DNA of 64,000 bases from Streptomyces sp. SJL17-4 (GTDB taxonomy: Bacteria; Actinomycetota; Actinomycetes; Streptomycetales; Streptomycetaceae), in the NCBI RefSeq assembly GCF_036826855.1, contig NZ_CP104578.1, forward strand, positions 5,801,501 to 5,865,500, in the 5' to 3' direction. Below the pieces are notes generated by a model that worked only from the letters and a program-made list of their open reading frames with translations, was not told the origin of the DNA and searched no databases. The position numbers and the translations under genes were made by a program. Position 1 is the stretch's first letter, and each line of letters opens with the position of its first letter. This document shows, piece by piece, positions 52,963-63,115 of this stretch.

Positions 52963-54000
52963 TCAGTGCTCGCTGTCCAGGTGCGCCATCTGCGCCGCCG
53001 GGTACCGCTCGCCGGCCGCCGAGCCCGCCGGGACGGCCTCCTCGATCGCGGCCAGGTCCGCGGCGTCGAGCGTGACGTCCAGGGCGCCGAGCGCCTCCGC
53101 GAGCCGGTCCCGGCGCCGGGCGCCGACCAGCGGGACGATGTCCGCGCCCTGTCGCTCGGCCTGCGCGAGGACCCAGGCGATCGCGGTCTGCGCGACGCTC
53201 ACGCCCTTGGCCTCGGCGAGCGCCCGCAGCCGGTCCACGAGGTCCAGGTTCCGCCGGAGGTTGTCGCCCTGGAAGCGCGGGCTCATGCCCCGGAAGTCGT
53301 TCGCCGCCAGTTCCCGGTCGGCGGTGAAGTGGCCGCTGATCAGACCGCGCGACAGCACCCCGTACGCCGTGATGCCTATGCCCAGCTCCCGGGCGGTCGG
53401 TAGGATCTTCTCCTCGATCGACCGCGAGATCAGGGAGTACTCGATCTGGAGGTCCGCGATCGGGGCCACGGCCGCCGCCCGGCGCAGGGTGTCCGCGCCG
53501 ACCTCGGAGAGCCCGATGTGCCGGACGTGCCCCGCCTCGACCAGCTCGGCGATGGCGCCGACGGTCTCCTCGATCGGCACGTCCGGGTCGACGCGGGCGA
53601 TCCGGTAGATGTCGATGTGGTCGGTGCCGAGGCGCTGGAGCGAGTACGCCGCGAAGTTCTTCACCGCGGCCGGCCGCCCGTCGTACCCGGTGAAGCCGCC
53701 CTCGACCGTGCGCAGGGCGCCGAACTTCACGCTGGTCAGCGCCTGCTCGCGGGCGGCCGCGGGGGCTGTGCGCAGCGCCTCGTTGATCAGCAGCTCGTTG
53801 TGCCCCATCCCGTAGAAGTCGCCCGTGTCGAGCAGGGTCACCCCCGCGTCCAGGGCGGCGTGGATCGTCGCGATCGACTCGGCGCGGTCGCTCTCGCCGT
53901 ACAGCGCGGACATGCCCATGCAGCCGAGGCCGAGAGCCGAGACCTCGGGCCCGGTGGTGCCGAGTCGGCGGGTGGGGACGGGACGGCTGGTGGTGGTCAT
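52963..54000 (-). CDS. Aldo/keto reductase lacking the catalytic His
   Basis: This 345-aa AKR has the (alpha/beta)8 barrel pattern with catalytic D-T-G-D-F-Y and K in T-S-V-K-F-G. At the place where AKRs have H (Y-x-x-H-R-V-D) it reads I-Y-R-I-A-R-V-D-P, so the histidine of the Asp-Tyr-Lys-His tetrad is Ala. A recognisable subgroup of actinobacterial AKRs has A-R at this position. GAGGAG precedes the ATG at 54000. The stop TGA forms part of the insertion target of the TnpB element. A 24-bp inverted repeat upstream is the probable operator. Confidence 0.88.
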   Translation of the reverse strand: MTTTSRPVPTRRLGTTGPEVSALGLGCMGMSALYGESDRAESIATIHAALDAGVTLLDTGDFYGMGHNELLINEALRTAPAAAREQALTSVKFGALRTVEGGFTGYDGRPAAVKNFAAYSLQRLGTDHIDIYRIARVDPDVPIEETVGAIAELVEAGHVRHIGLSEVGADTLRRAAAVAPIADLQIEYSLISRSIEEKILPTARELGIGITAYGVLSRGLISGHFTADRELAANDFRGMSPRFQGDNLRRNLDLVDRLRALAEAKGVSVAQTAIAWVLAQAERQGADIVPLVGARRRDRLAEALGALDVTLDAADLAAIEEAVPAGSAAGERYPAAQMAHLDSEH

Positions 54001-54062
54001 GGCTGTCTCCTCGGATTCGGGAAGCGATGGATCGGTGCGACACGACAACCATGACATGACCG

Positions 54063-54086
54063 ATGACAGATTTCAATATCTGTCAT
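54063..54086. promoter_or_regulatory. Inverted-repeat operator upstream of aldo/keto reductase
   Basis: ATGACAGAT-TTCAAT-ATCTGTCAT is a perfect 9-6-9 repeat 63 bp before the reductase start. CTGTCATTCC, its right arm and flank, recurs in the tetR leader. Confidence 0.7.
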
Positions 54087-54136
54087 TCCTTCTAGTGGTG
54101 CGGGGAAAACCGGGTGCCCGCGCCCAGGGGCCGGGG

Positions 54137-54142
54137 TAGCGT
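54137..54142 (+). promoter_or_regulatory. Candidate -10 for leaderless micro-ORF
   Basis: TAGCGT lies 7 nt before the ATG at 54150. Confidence 0.4.
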
Positions 54143-54149
54143 CCTCGGC

Positions 54150-54179
54150 ATGTCTTCGTTCTTCCAGATCTACGAGTGA
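54150..54179 (+). CDS. Nine-residue micro-ORF upstream of DUF6243 gene
   Basis: The frame reads M-S-S-F-F-Q-I-Y-E and ends 58 nt before the DUF6243 gene. The ATG is 7 nt after TAGCGT. It could be a leader peptide, but its short length leaves this uncertain. Confidence 0.35.
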   Translation: MSSFFQIYE

Positions 54180-54237
54180 GCGCCGTCTCCGGCAGCCCGA
54201 GTCAGACCACCGACCACCTCACTGACGGGAGAACACC

Positions 54238-54483
54238 GTGGCGAAGAGCCGCAACAACCTCCTCGGCGTCGGAGGACAGCGCAAGAAGCTGTCCCGAGCC
54301 GACCAGCACGGCAACGGCCAGAGCCGCACGGCGGCCCAGCGCTCCGCCGACGACCGCAAGCAGGACCTCCTGAAGAAGATGCGCGAGCGCACCCAGGGAG
54401 CCGAGACGACGGCCGACAGCGCCGACAACGCCGAGACGGCGGCCGACAACGCCGACGTCACCGGTGCCGCCGGCCAGGAGTAG
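54238..54483 (+). CDS. DUF6243 family small protein
   Basis: This 81-aa hydrophilic protein begins M-A-K-S-R-N-N-L-L-G-V-G-G-Q-R-K-K-L-S-R-A, typical of the actinobacterial DUF6243 group. The central region is basic and helical; the C-terminus has degenerate A-D-S-A-D-N-A-E/A-A-D-N-A-D repeats and is acidic. It starts with GTG after GGGAG. The strong charge separation suggests a nucleic-acid- or protein-binding role, but none is known. A 15-bp terminator follows. Confidence 0.82.
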   Translation: MAKSRNNLLGVGGQRKKLSRADQHGNGQSRTAAQRSADDRKQDLLKKMRERTQGAETTADSADNAETAADNADVTGAAGQE

Positions 54484-54502
54484 TCGGCGCCCTCGCATGA
54501 CG

Positions 54503-54537
54503 AAGGGCCCGGGGGTGTTCGCCACCCCCGGGCCCTT
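54503..54537. terminator. Bidirectional terminator after DUF6243 gene
   Basis: AAGGGCCCGGGGGTG (54503-54517) pairs perfectly with CACCCCCGGGCCCTT (54523-54537), followed by TTCCG. Confidence 0.9.
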
Positions 54538-54558
54538 TCCGCTCTCGATCCCCGCCCG

Positions 54559-56055
54559 CTAGCGCACCGTCCTCGGCAGGCGCAGTGCCAGCACCGCCGT
54601 CAGCAGCGCCATCGCCATCTGGATCAGCACCGTCACCGTCAGGGGCACGCCCGAGTCCACGGGTGCCGAGGCGGTGAGGCTCAGATAGAGCGTGCCCAGC
54701 GTGGCGACGCCCAGGGTCAGGGCCGTCTGCTGGGTCGTGACCATCACCCCGCTGCCCACACCCGCCCGCTCCGCCGGCACCTCGGACAGCACCACGCGGA
54801 AGAGCACCGGGAGCTGGAGGCCCTGCCCGACGCCCGCGATCGCCATGCCGGGCAGCAGGCTCGGCACCGACAGGTCCGGCCAGGAACGCCAGGCCGTCAG
54901 GGCGATGAGCCCGAGGCCCAGGGCCTGGAGCAGGGCGCCCACCGGCACCACGCGCGTGCCCCAGCGCCGTACGAGCCGCGGGCCCGCCAGCGACGCCCCG
55001 AAGAAGGCCACCGCCATCGGGACGAGCGCCAGGCCCGAGGCGACCGCGCCCAGACCGAGGCCCTGCTGGAGCGCCACCGCGATCACGAACATGAAGCCGC
55101 CGAAGCCGGCCGACAGCGGCAGCACGAGGATCAGTCCGCGCCGCAGCGACACCAGGTCGAGCAGGCTCGGGGGCACCAGCGGGGTGCGGCCCCGCCGGTC
55201 CGCCCGCCGCTCCACCCACCAGAACGCCCCCGCCGCGAACGGGAACGCCGCCAGCGCGAGCCACGTCCACAGCGGCCAGCCCGCCGCCCTGCCCTCCGTC
55301 AGCGGGGCGAGCAGGGTGAGCAGCGAGACCGCGAGCAGCAGCGTCCCCGCCACGTCCACCGGCGCCGGGCGGTCCGAGCGGGTCTCCGGGACCGTGCGGA
55401 CGGCCAGGACCAGGCCGGCCACCGCCACCGGCACGTTCACCAGGAACACCGCGCGCCAGCCCGAGCCCGCGAGGTCGGCGGCCACCAGGACCCCGCCCAG
55501 GATCTGTCCGGCGACCATGGACAGCCCCGCGGTCGCCCCGTACAGGCTCAGCGCCTTGGCCCGCCGGGCGCCCTCCGTCGACGAGTGGATGGTCGCGAGG
55601 ACCTGCGGCAGCATCAGCGCCGCCGCCGCTCCCTGCGCCACCCGCGCCCCGACCAGCGTCCAGGCGTCCGGGGCGAGACCGCAGGCGAGCGAGGTCAGAC
55701 CGAAGGCCGCCATGCCCGCGAGGAAGAGCCGCCGACGCCCGAAGAGGTCGCCGAGCCGCCCGCCGAGGACCAGCAGGACGGCGTACGACAGTCCGTACCC
55801 GGCGACGACGAGTTCCAGGAGCGCCGGGCCGGCCGCCAGGTCGTGGTCGATCGACGGAAGGGCGACGTTGACGATGAAGAAGTCGATCAGGGGCAGGGCC
55901 GCGCCGAGCAGGACGGTGAACAGGCCGAGCGAACCCAGCGCCGGCCGGTCGTGGGCGACGGGCGCGGAACCGGGCGGGGTGCCGCCCGGGGAAGAGCCCG
56001 GGGGAGAGGCCGGGGGAGAGGCCGGAGAACGGGGAAAAGCGGAGGTCGTAGTCAC
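54559..56055 (-). CDS. DHA2-type multidrug MFS transporter (module 2)
   Basis: This 498-aa transporter has about 14 membrane segments, preceded by a 40-residue Pro/Ser/Gly-rich cytoplasmic N-terminus. Motif D-F-F-I-V-N-V-A-L-P in the first segment and G-G-R-L-G-D-L-F-G-R-R-R (motif A) identify the DHA2 family. The GTG start at 56055 is chosen since the frame upstream runs into the promoter region. It is divergent from an MmyB-like regulator, the same plan as at 19728-22122. It is probably induced by its exported compound through that regulator. Confidence 0.86.
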   Translation of the reverse strand: MTTTSAFPRSPASPPASPPGSSPGGTPPGSAPVAHDRPALGSLGLFTVLLGAALPLIDFFIVNVALPSIDHDLAAGPALLELVVAGYGLSYAVLLVLGGRLGDLFGRRRLFLAGMAAFGLTSLACGLAPDAWTLVGARVAQGAAAALMLPQVLATIHSSTEGARRAKALSLYGATAGLSMVAGQILGGVLVAADLAGSGWRAVFLVNVPVAVAGLVLAVRTVPETRSDRPAPVDVAGTLLLAVSLLTLLAPLTEGRAAGWPLWTWLALAAFPFAAGAFWWVERRADRRGRTPLVPPSLLDLVSLRRGLILVLPLSAGFGGFMFVIAVALQQGLGLGAVASGLALVPMAVAFFGASLAGPRLVRRWGTRVVPVGALLQALGLGLIALTAWRSWPDLSVPSLLPGMAIAGVGQGLQLPVLFRVVLSEVPAERAGVGSGVMVTTQQTALTLGVATLGTLYLSLTASAPVDSGVPLTVTVLIQMAMALLTAVLALRLPRTVR

Positions 56056-56084
56056 GCCACCGACGATCCGCCGCCCCTCAGCCT

Positions 56085-56128
56085 GGTACCAGAGTGTCTT
56101 TATCCTGGTAGAAGCAGTACCTGGCACG
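56085..56128. promoter_or_regulatory. Operator-like region of MFS/MmyB module 2
   Basis: A CTGGTACCAG palindrome (56083-56092), TTATCCTG (56100-56107, identical to module 1) and CTGGTA...TACCTGG half-sites lie between the divergent genes. Confidence 0.5.
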
Positions 56129-56165
56129 GGGCTGACCGGCCCGGCACCCTGGGAGCGTGACGACC

Positions 56166-57125
56166 ATGACGACGGCCGAACCCGGTACGCGGCGACACGA
56201 GCTCGCCGCCTTCCTGCGCAGCCGACGCGAGCGCATCACCCCCGAGCAGGTCGGCCTGCCCCGGGGGCGCCGCCGCCGCACCCCCGGCCTGCGCCGCGAG
56301 GAGGTCGCCCACCTCTCCGCCGTCGGCGTCACCTGGTACACCTGGCTGGAACAGGCCCGCGACATCCAGGTCTCCCCGCAGGTCCTGGACGCCCTCGCCG
56401 GAGCCCTGCTGCTCGACCCGACCGAACGCAGCCACCTCTTCGCCCTCGCAGCCCAGAGCGACCCCCACCCCGAGACGGCCTGCCCGGCCGTCACCCCCGC
56501 GCTGCGCGCACTGCTCCACCAGCTGGAGCCCGTGCCCGCCTGCGTGCAGAACAGCCGGTACGACTTCCTCGCCTACAACCGCACCTTCGGGCGGCTCTAC
56601 TGCGACCTGGACGCGCTGCCCCGCGAGGACCGCAACACCCTCTGGCTCGCCTTCACCAACGAGGACTTCCGCGCCGCCTTCGGCGACCTCCCGGAGGTCC
56701 TGCGCGCGATGGTCGGCAAGCTCCGTGCCTCCATGGCCGAGCACCTGGCCGAACCCGCCTGGAAGGCGCTGGTCCGGCGGCTCCAGGACGCCTCCCCGGA
56801 GTTCCGCGAGCTCTGGGCCCGGCGCGATGTCGCCGATCTCGCCGGCCGCGCCAAGGTCATCCGAAACGCCCAGGTGGGCGTGCTGCACCTGGAACACACC
56901 AACCTCTGGCTCGGGCCGGCCGCCGGACCGCGCCTCGGCACGTACGTACCCCTCGACGAGGAGTCCCGGGCGCGGCTCGAACAGCTCCTGGAGCTCGCCG
57001 TACGAGAGGACACCGAGGCGGCCCGAGAGGCCCGGAGGTCAAGGGAGCCCCAGACGGCCAGGGCGGCCGAGGCCGCCGGTGGCGTACGGCCGGACCGAAA
57101 GGCCCAGGCCCTCACGGCCGCCTGA
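56166..57125 (+). CDS. MmyB-like helix-turn-helix regulator (module 2)
   Basis: This 319-aa paralogue of the regulator at 21235 has R-R-R-T-P-G-L-R-R-E-E-V-A-H-L and W-Y-T-W-L-E-Q-A-R-D in the DNA-binding domain and an MmyB-type sensor (F-L-A-Y-N-R-T-F and E-L-W-A-R-R-D-V). ATG 56166 has GGGAG at 10-nt spacing; GTG 56157 would be too close to it. The C-terminal 14 bp overlap the convergent DHA2 gene. It probably controls the divergent pump. Confidence 0.87.
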   Translation: MTTAEPGTRRHELAAFLRSRRERITPEQVGLPRGRRRRTPGLRREEVAHLSAVGVTWYTWLEQARDIQVSPQVLDALAGALLLDPTERSHLFALAAQSDPHPETACPAVTPALRALLHQLEPVPACVQNSRYDFLAYNRTFGRLYCDLDALPREDRNTLWLAFTNEDFRAAFGDLPEVLRAMVGKLRASMAEHLAEPAWKALVRRLQDASPEFRELWARRDVADLAGRAKVIRNAQVGVLHLEHTNLWLGPAAGPRLGTYVPLDEESRARLEQLLELAVREDTEAAREARRSREPQTARAAEAAGGVRPDRKAQALTAA

Positions 57126-58569
57126 GCGGCAGGTCCGCCTCGTCCGCCGCCTGCGGTTCGTCGTCCGTCTCCAGGCACCGCGCCGTCCGCTCCGCCGTGC
57201 GGCGGGCCCACTTCCCGCTGGTCAGCGCGCCGACCGCGAGGACGGCGAGGCCGCAGGCCGTCACGACCCAGTAGCCCGGCCTCGCCGCCGTCACGAAGTC
57301 GTCCGGGGACATCCCGGCGCCCACCCCCGTCGCGAGCACCGTGCCGACCACCGCCACCCCGAGCGTCTGCCCGACCTGGCGGCTCGTCGAGGCCACCGCC
57401 GCCGCCACCCCGGCCTGCGCCCGGGGCATCCCCGAGACCGCCGTGTTGGTGATCGGGGCGTTCACGAGACCGAAGCCGATACCGAAGAGCACGTATCCGG
57501 TGAAGAGCAGCGGATCGTGGGTCTCCGCCTCGAAGGCCGCGAAGAGCAGCGCCCCCGTCGCCATCGCCGTGCCCGCGAGCAGCAGCGGGAGACGGGGTCC
57601 ACGCGCGCCCGTGAGCCGCCCCGACAGCGGGGCGAAGACGAAGGTCATGCCCGCCATCGGCAGCACGTACAGGCCCGCGTCCAGGGGGGAGAGGCCGCGC
57701 ACCTCCTGGAGGTACAGGGTGTTCAGGAACAGGAAGCCGGCGAAGCCCGAGAAGGCGCTGATCGCGACGACGGTGGCCCCGCTGAACGGCGCGCTGCGGA
57801 AGAACCGCAGGTCGATCAGGGGTTCATGGCGCCTCGGCTCGTACACGAGGACCCCGGCGAGCGCCGCGACCGCGAGGCCGGCGAAGAGCGGGTCGGTCTC
57901 GATGATCGCGTACGTGAGGGAGCCCAGGAGCGTCGCCACCAGGAGCTGTCCGACCGGGTCGGGGCGCCGGGGCCGGGGCGCGCGGGACTCGGGGACGTAC
58001 CGCAGGGTGAGGAGCAGGGCGACGAGGGCGACCGGCAGGTTGACCCAGAAGATCGCCCGCCAGCCGACCGACTCGACGAGCACACCGCCCACCAGCGGCC
58101 CCAGGGCCAGGGAGATGCCGACGACCGCGCCCCAGACACCGATGGCACGCGCGCGTGCGGCGGGTTCGGTGAAGGTGTTGGTGATGATCGACATGGCGAC
58201 GGGGTTGAGCATCGAGCCGCCCACCGCCTGCACCGCCCGGAAGGCGATCAGCGCCTCCAGGTTCGGGGCGAGGGAGCAGAGCAGCGAGCCGAGCGCGAAG
58301 ACGACGAGGCCGGTCACGAAGACCTTGCGGCGGCCGATGCGGTCGGCGGTGGAGCCGGCCGGCATGAGCAGCGAGGCCAGGACCAGGGTGTACGCGTCGA
58401 TGACCCACTGCAGGCCGGAGACGGAGGCGTCGAGGTCGTGCCGCAGGGAGGGCAGGGCGACGTTGAGCGCGGTGTTGTCCAGGCTGACGATCAGCAGACT
58501 CATGCAGCAGATCGCCAGGACGACGAGCTGCCGACGACGGGGGAGCTGCGCGCGTGTGAGCTCCGGCAT
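57112..58569 (-). CDS. DHA2-type MFS transporter
   Basis: This 485-aa protein has about 14 membrane segments and DHA2 motifs (L-D-N-T-A-L-N-V-A-L-P, D-R-I-G-R-R-K-V-F, and G-P-L-V-G-G-V-L-V). It belongs to the EmrB/QacA-like drug exporters; the substrate is unknown. Its 3' end overlaps the MmyB-like gene by 14 bp, and its start is divergent from dusB with only 52 bp between. TACTAT 6 nt before the ATG suggests a leaderless transcript, with TTAGTTAG just upstream as a possible regulator site. Confidence 0.87.
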   Translation of the reverse strand: MPELTRAQLPRRRQLVVLAICCMSLLIVSLDNTALNVALPSLRHDLDASVSGLQWVIDAYTLVLASLLMPAGSTADRIGRRKVFVTGLVVFALGSLLCSLAPNLEALIAFRAVQAVGGSMLNPVAMSIITNTFTEPAARARAIGVWGAVVGISLALGPLVGGVLVESVGWRAIFWVNLPVALVALLLTLRYVPESRAPRPRRPDPVGQLLVATLLGSLTYAIIETDPLFAGLAVAALAGVLVYEPRRHEPLIDLRFFRSAPFSGATVVAISAFSGFAGFLFLNTLYLQEVRGLSPLDAGLYVLPMAGMTFVFAPLSGRLTGARGPRLPLLLAGTAMATGALLFAAFEAETHDPLLFTGYVLFGIGFGLVNAPITNTAVSGMPRAQAGVAAAVASTSRQVGQTLGVAVVGTVLATGVGAGMSPDDFVTAARPGYWVVTACGLAVLAVGALTSGKWARRTAERTARCLETDDEPQAADEADLPLRRP

Positions 58570-58575
58570 GTTCGG

Positions 58576-58581
58576 ATAGTA
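58576..58581 (-). promoter_or_regulatory. Candidate -10 for leaderless DHA2 gene
   Basis: Minus-strand TACTAT is followed by CCGAAC and the ATG at 58569. Confidence 0.55.
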
Positions 58582-58609
58582 CGGCTAACTAATGACCGGC
58601 GCAGTGCGC

Positions 58610-58615
58610 GACAAT
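58610..58615 (+). promoter_or_regulatory. Candidate -10 for leaderless dusB
   Basis: GACAAT is followed by GGGCCA and the ATG at 58622. Confidence 0.5.
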
Positions 58616-58621
58616 GGGCCA

Positions 58622-59782
58622 ATGACCGCGTTCTCCCCCCTTGCAATCGGGCCGCACATCGTGCAGCCGCCGGTGGTGCTCGCCCCCATGGCCGGCATCA
58701 CCAACGCCCCCTTCCGTACCCTCTGCCGCGAGTTCAGCGGCGGCAAGGGGCTGTTCGTGAGCGAGATGATCACGACGCGCGCCCTGGTCGAGCGCAACGA
58801 GAAGACGATGCAGCTCATCCGCTTCGACGCGACCGAGCAGCCGCGCTCGATCCAGCTGTACGGGGTGGACCCGGTGACGGTCGGCAAGGCCGTGCGGATG
58901 ATCGTCGACGAGGACCTCGCCGACCACATCGACCTGAACTTCGGCTGCCCGGTCCCCAAGGTGACGCGGAAGGGCGGCGGCTCGGCCCTGCCCTACAAGC
59001 GGCCGCTGCTGCGCGCGATCCTCCACGAGGCCGTGACCAACGCGGGCGACCTGCCGGTCACGATGAAGATGCGCAAGGGCATCGACGACGACCACATCAC
59101 CTACCTGGACGCGGGCCGGATCGCGGTCGAGGAGGGTGTCACGGCGATCGCCCTGCACGGGCGGACGGCGGCGCAGCACTACGGCGGTACGGCTGACTGG
59201 GACGCGATCGCGCGCCTCAAGGAGCACGTGCCGGAGATCCCGGTCCTCGGCAACGGCGACATCTGGTCCGCCGACGACGCCCTGCGGATGATGCGGGAGA
59301 CAGGCTGCGACGGTGTGGTCGTCGGCCGCGGCTGCCTGGGACGGCCGTGGCTCTTCGCGGACCTGGTGGCCGCCTTCGAGGGCAAGGCGGCCGACGGCGG
59401 AGCCGCTGAGGGGCACAGCGCGGCGCCGGGGCTGCGGGTGGTCGCGGACGCGATGGTGCGGCACGCGCGGCTGCTCGGGGAGTGGATCGGCGACGAGGCA
59501 CGCGGTGTCATCGACTTCCGCAAGCACGTGGCTTGGTACCTGAAGGGCTTCTCGGTGGGCTCCGAGATGCGCAAGAAGCTGGCGATCACCTCGTCCCTCG
59601 ACGAACTGAGCGCTCAGTTGAGCGAGCTGGACCTTGATCAGTCGTGGCCGGTGGGCGCGGAAGGCCCTCGGGGTCGTACGTCCGGAAACAACCGGGTTGT
59701 CCTGCCGGACGGCTGGTTGAAGGACCCGTACGACTGCTCCGGTGTGAGCGAGGATGCCGAGCTGGACACGTCCGGCGGTTGA
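58622..59782 (+). CDS. dusB: tRNA-dihydrouridine synthase
   Basis: This 386-aa flavoenzyme reduces uridine in tRNA D-loops. It has an FMN-binding TIM barrel with L-A-P-M-A-G-I-T-N near the start, catalytic C109 in N-F-G-C-P, and G-N-G-D-I and G-R-G-C-L-G-R-P-W motifs; the C-terminal helical domain is complete. The start at 58622 gives the family N-terminus and has no ribosome binding site. An insertion rich in Gly/Ala (A-A-D-G-G-A-A-E-G) before the helical domain is a local variation. Confidence 0.94.
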   Translation: MTAFSPLAIGPHIVQPPVVLAPMAGITNAPFRTLCREFSGGKGLFVSEMITTRALVERNEKTMQLIRFDATEQPRSIQLYGVDPVTVGKAVRMIVDEDLADHIDLNFGCPVPKVTRKGGGSALPYKRPLLRAILHEAVTNAGDLPVTMKMRKGIDDDHITYLDAGRIAVEEGVTAIALHGRTAAQHYGGTADWDAIARLKEHVPEIPVLGNGDIWSADDALRMMRETGCDGVVVGRGCLGRPWLFADLVAAFEGKAADGGAAEGHSAAPGLRVVADAMVRHARLLGEWIGDEARGVIDFRKHVAWYLKGFSVGSEMRKKLAITSSLDELSAQLSELDLDQSWPVGAEGPRGRTSGNNRVVLPDGWLKDPYDCSGVSEDAELDTSGG

Positions 59783-59843
59783 GATTCGGCCCCGATTCGG
59801 CCTTTCCGGGGGAGTGATCCTCGCCACCCTTGAGGGGGGTGGT

Positions 59844-59855
59844 GCTCAGATGAGC
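59844..59855. promoter_or_regulatory. Palindrome GCTCA-GA-TGAGC, copy 1
   Basis: This 12-bp palindrome is matched by a second one, differing only in the two central bases, at 59944-59955. Confidence 0.5.
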
Positions 59856-59880
59856 AGGTTACAAACGGCTGCATCGCCTG

Positions 59881-59908
59881 AAGGGTGGCACGGGGTGCCA
59901 CCCTTTTT
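59881..59908 (+). terminator. Rho-independent terminator after dusB
   Basis: AAGGGTGGCAC (59881-59891) pairs with GTGCCACCCTT (59895-59905) around a GGG loop, and T residues continue to 59908. Confidence 0.92.
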
Positions 59909-59943
59909 GCGTTCAAGACTTGAACACAAGTGCTCGGATGCGC

Positions 59944-59955
59944 GCTCATGTGAGC
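59944..59955. promoter_or_regulatory. Palindrome GCTCA-TG-TGAGC, copy 2
   Basis: This second copy is exactly 100 bp from the first and is extended by one base pair on each side (CGCTCATGTGAGCG, 59943-59956). It lies nearer ppdK and is a candidate operator. Confidence 0.5.
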
Positions 59956-60148
59956 GTGTTCTCTCTGGTTTGGGCCATGACGTCTTCGGGGTCTGAAAAC
60001 GGAAGCTACTTCTCGGTTACTTTCGAAGTGCTGGCGGACGGGTGGTTAAGGCCACGTGACCGCTAGGCGTACCTCCCCAGAAGCCTTCGATCTGGGTATG
60101 TTCCTCGCCGTCAGGGCAGCCAACCGAGTCATCGAGGAGTCGGGACCC

Positions 60149-62860
<2,712 letters not shown>

Positions 62861-62863
62861 GTC

Positions 62864-62920
62864 CTGCTGAACGGGGGGTCAGGAGCGGCGGTCGGGCCCT
62901 CCTGAACCCCCGTTCAGCAG
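62864..62920 (+). terminator. Long ppdK terminator hairpin
   Basis: The 22-nt arms 62864-62885 and 62899-62920 pair with a single mismatch around a 13-nt loop, starting 3 nt after the stop codon. Confidence 0.9.
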
Positions 62921-63010
62921 CGGGAATCCCCGAACCACTCCGGTACGACCGGGGTCGCCGTCGGTCACCTCATCACCCTCACCGGCCGCCGGCGGCTCCG
63001 GAATCACAGC
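62921..63010. other. Gap between two strong terminators, possible small RNA
   Basis: The 90 bp between the ppdK hairpin and the next terminator contain no gene that I can support. A terminator of its own suggests an independent short transcript or a longer ppdK 3' end. Confidence 0.35.
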
Positions 63011-63050
63011 GACGGGACGGACACCTTTGTGCGGAGGTGTCCGTCCCGTC
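63011..63050 (+). terminator. Second terminator downstream of ppdK
   Basis: A perfect 16-bp stem (63011-63026 with 63035-63050) is followed by GTTTGTTTGTTG. Confidence 0.92.
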
Positions 63051-63080
63051 GTTTGTTTGTTGAGCGGATGTGAGTAGTTG

Positions 63081-63115
63081 TTCAATTGCGCCTGATTGAA
63101 TTATTGGCCATTGAA
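63081..63115. repeat. AT-rich TTCAAT/ATTGAA sites
   Basis: TTCAAT (63081-63086), ATTGAA (63095-63100) and ATTGAA (63110-63115) occur in a locally AT-rich patch. The rest of 63116-63437 shows no gene that I can support. Confidence 0.4.

Larger units (their letters stand above)
59783..60148. other. ppdK leader region with terminator and twin palindromes
   Basis: This 366-bp interval has no supported coding region. It holds a true rho-independent terminator (59881-59908), two copies of the palindrome GCTCANNTGAGC exactly 100 bp apart, and the promoter region of ppdK, which is less GC-rich than its surroundings. An open frame from 60056 is continuous with ppdK but lacks family conservation. Confidence 0.6.

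Noticed and set aside
59783..60148. Possible riboswitch in the ppdK leader
   Set aside because: Only simple palindromes and the dusB terminator can be recognised; no known aptamer consensus fits.
60056..60148. N-terminal extension of PPDK from ATG/GTG at or after 60056
   Set aside because: The extra 31 residues are not part of the conserved PPDK N-terminus, whereas GTG 60149 has a ribosome binding site and gives normal length.
62879..63085. 68-codon minus-strand frame downstream of ppdK
   Set aside because: It lies across two terminator hairpins and shows no codon bias or ribosome binding site.
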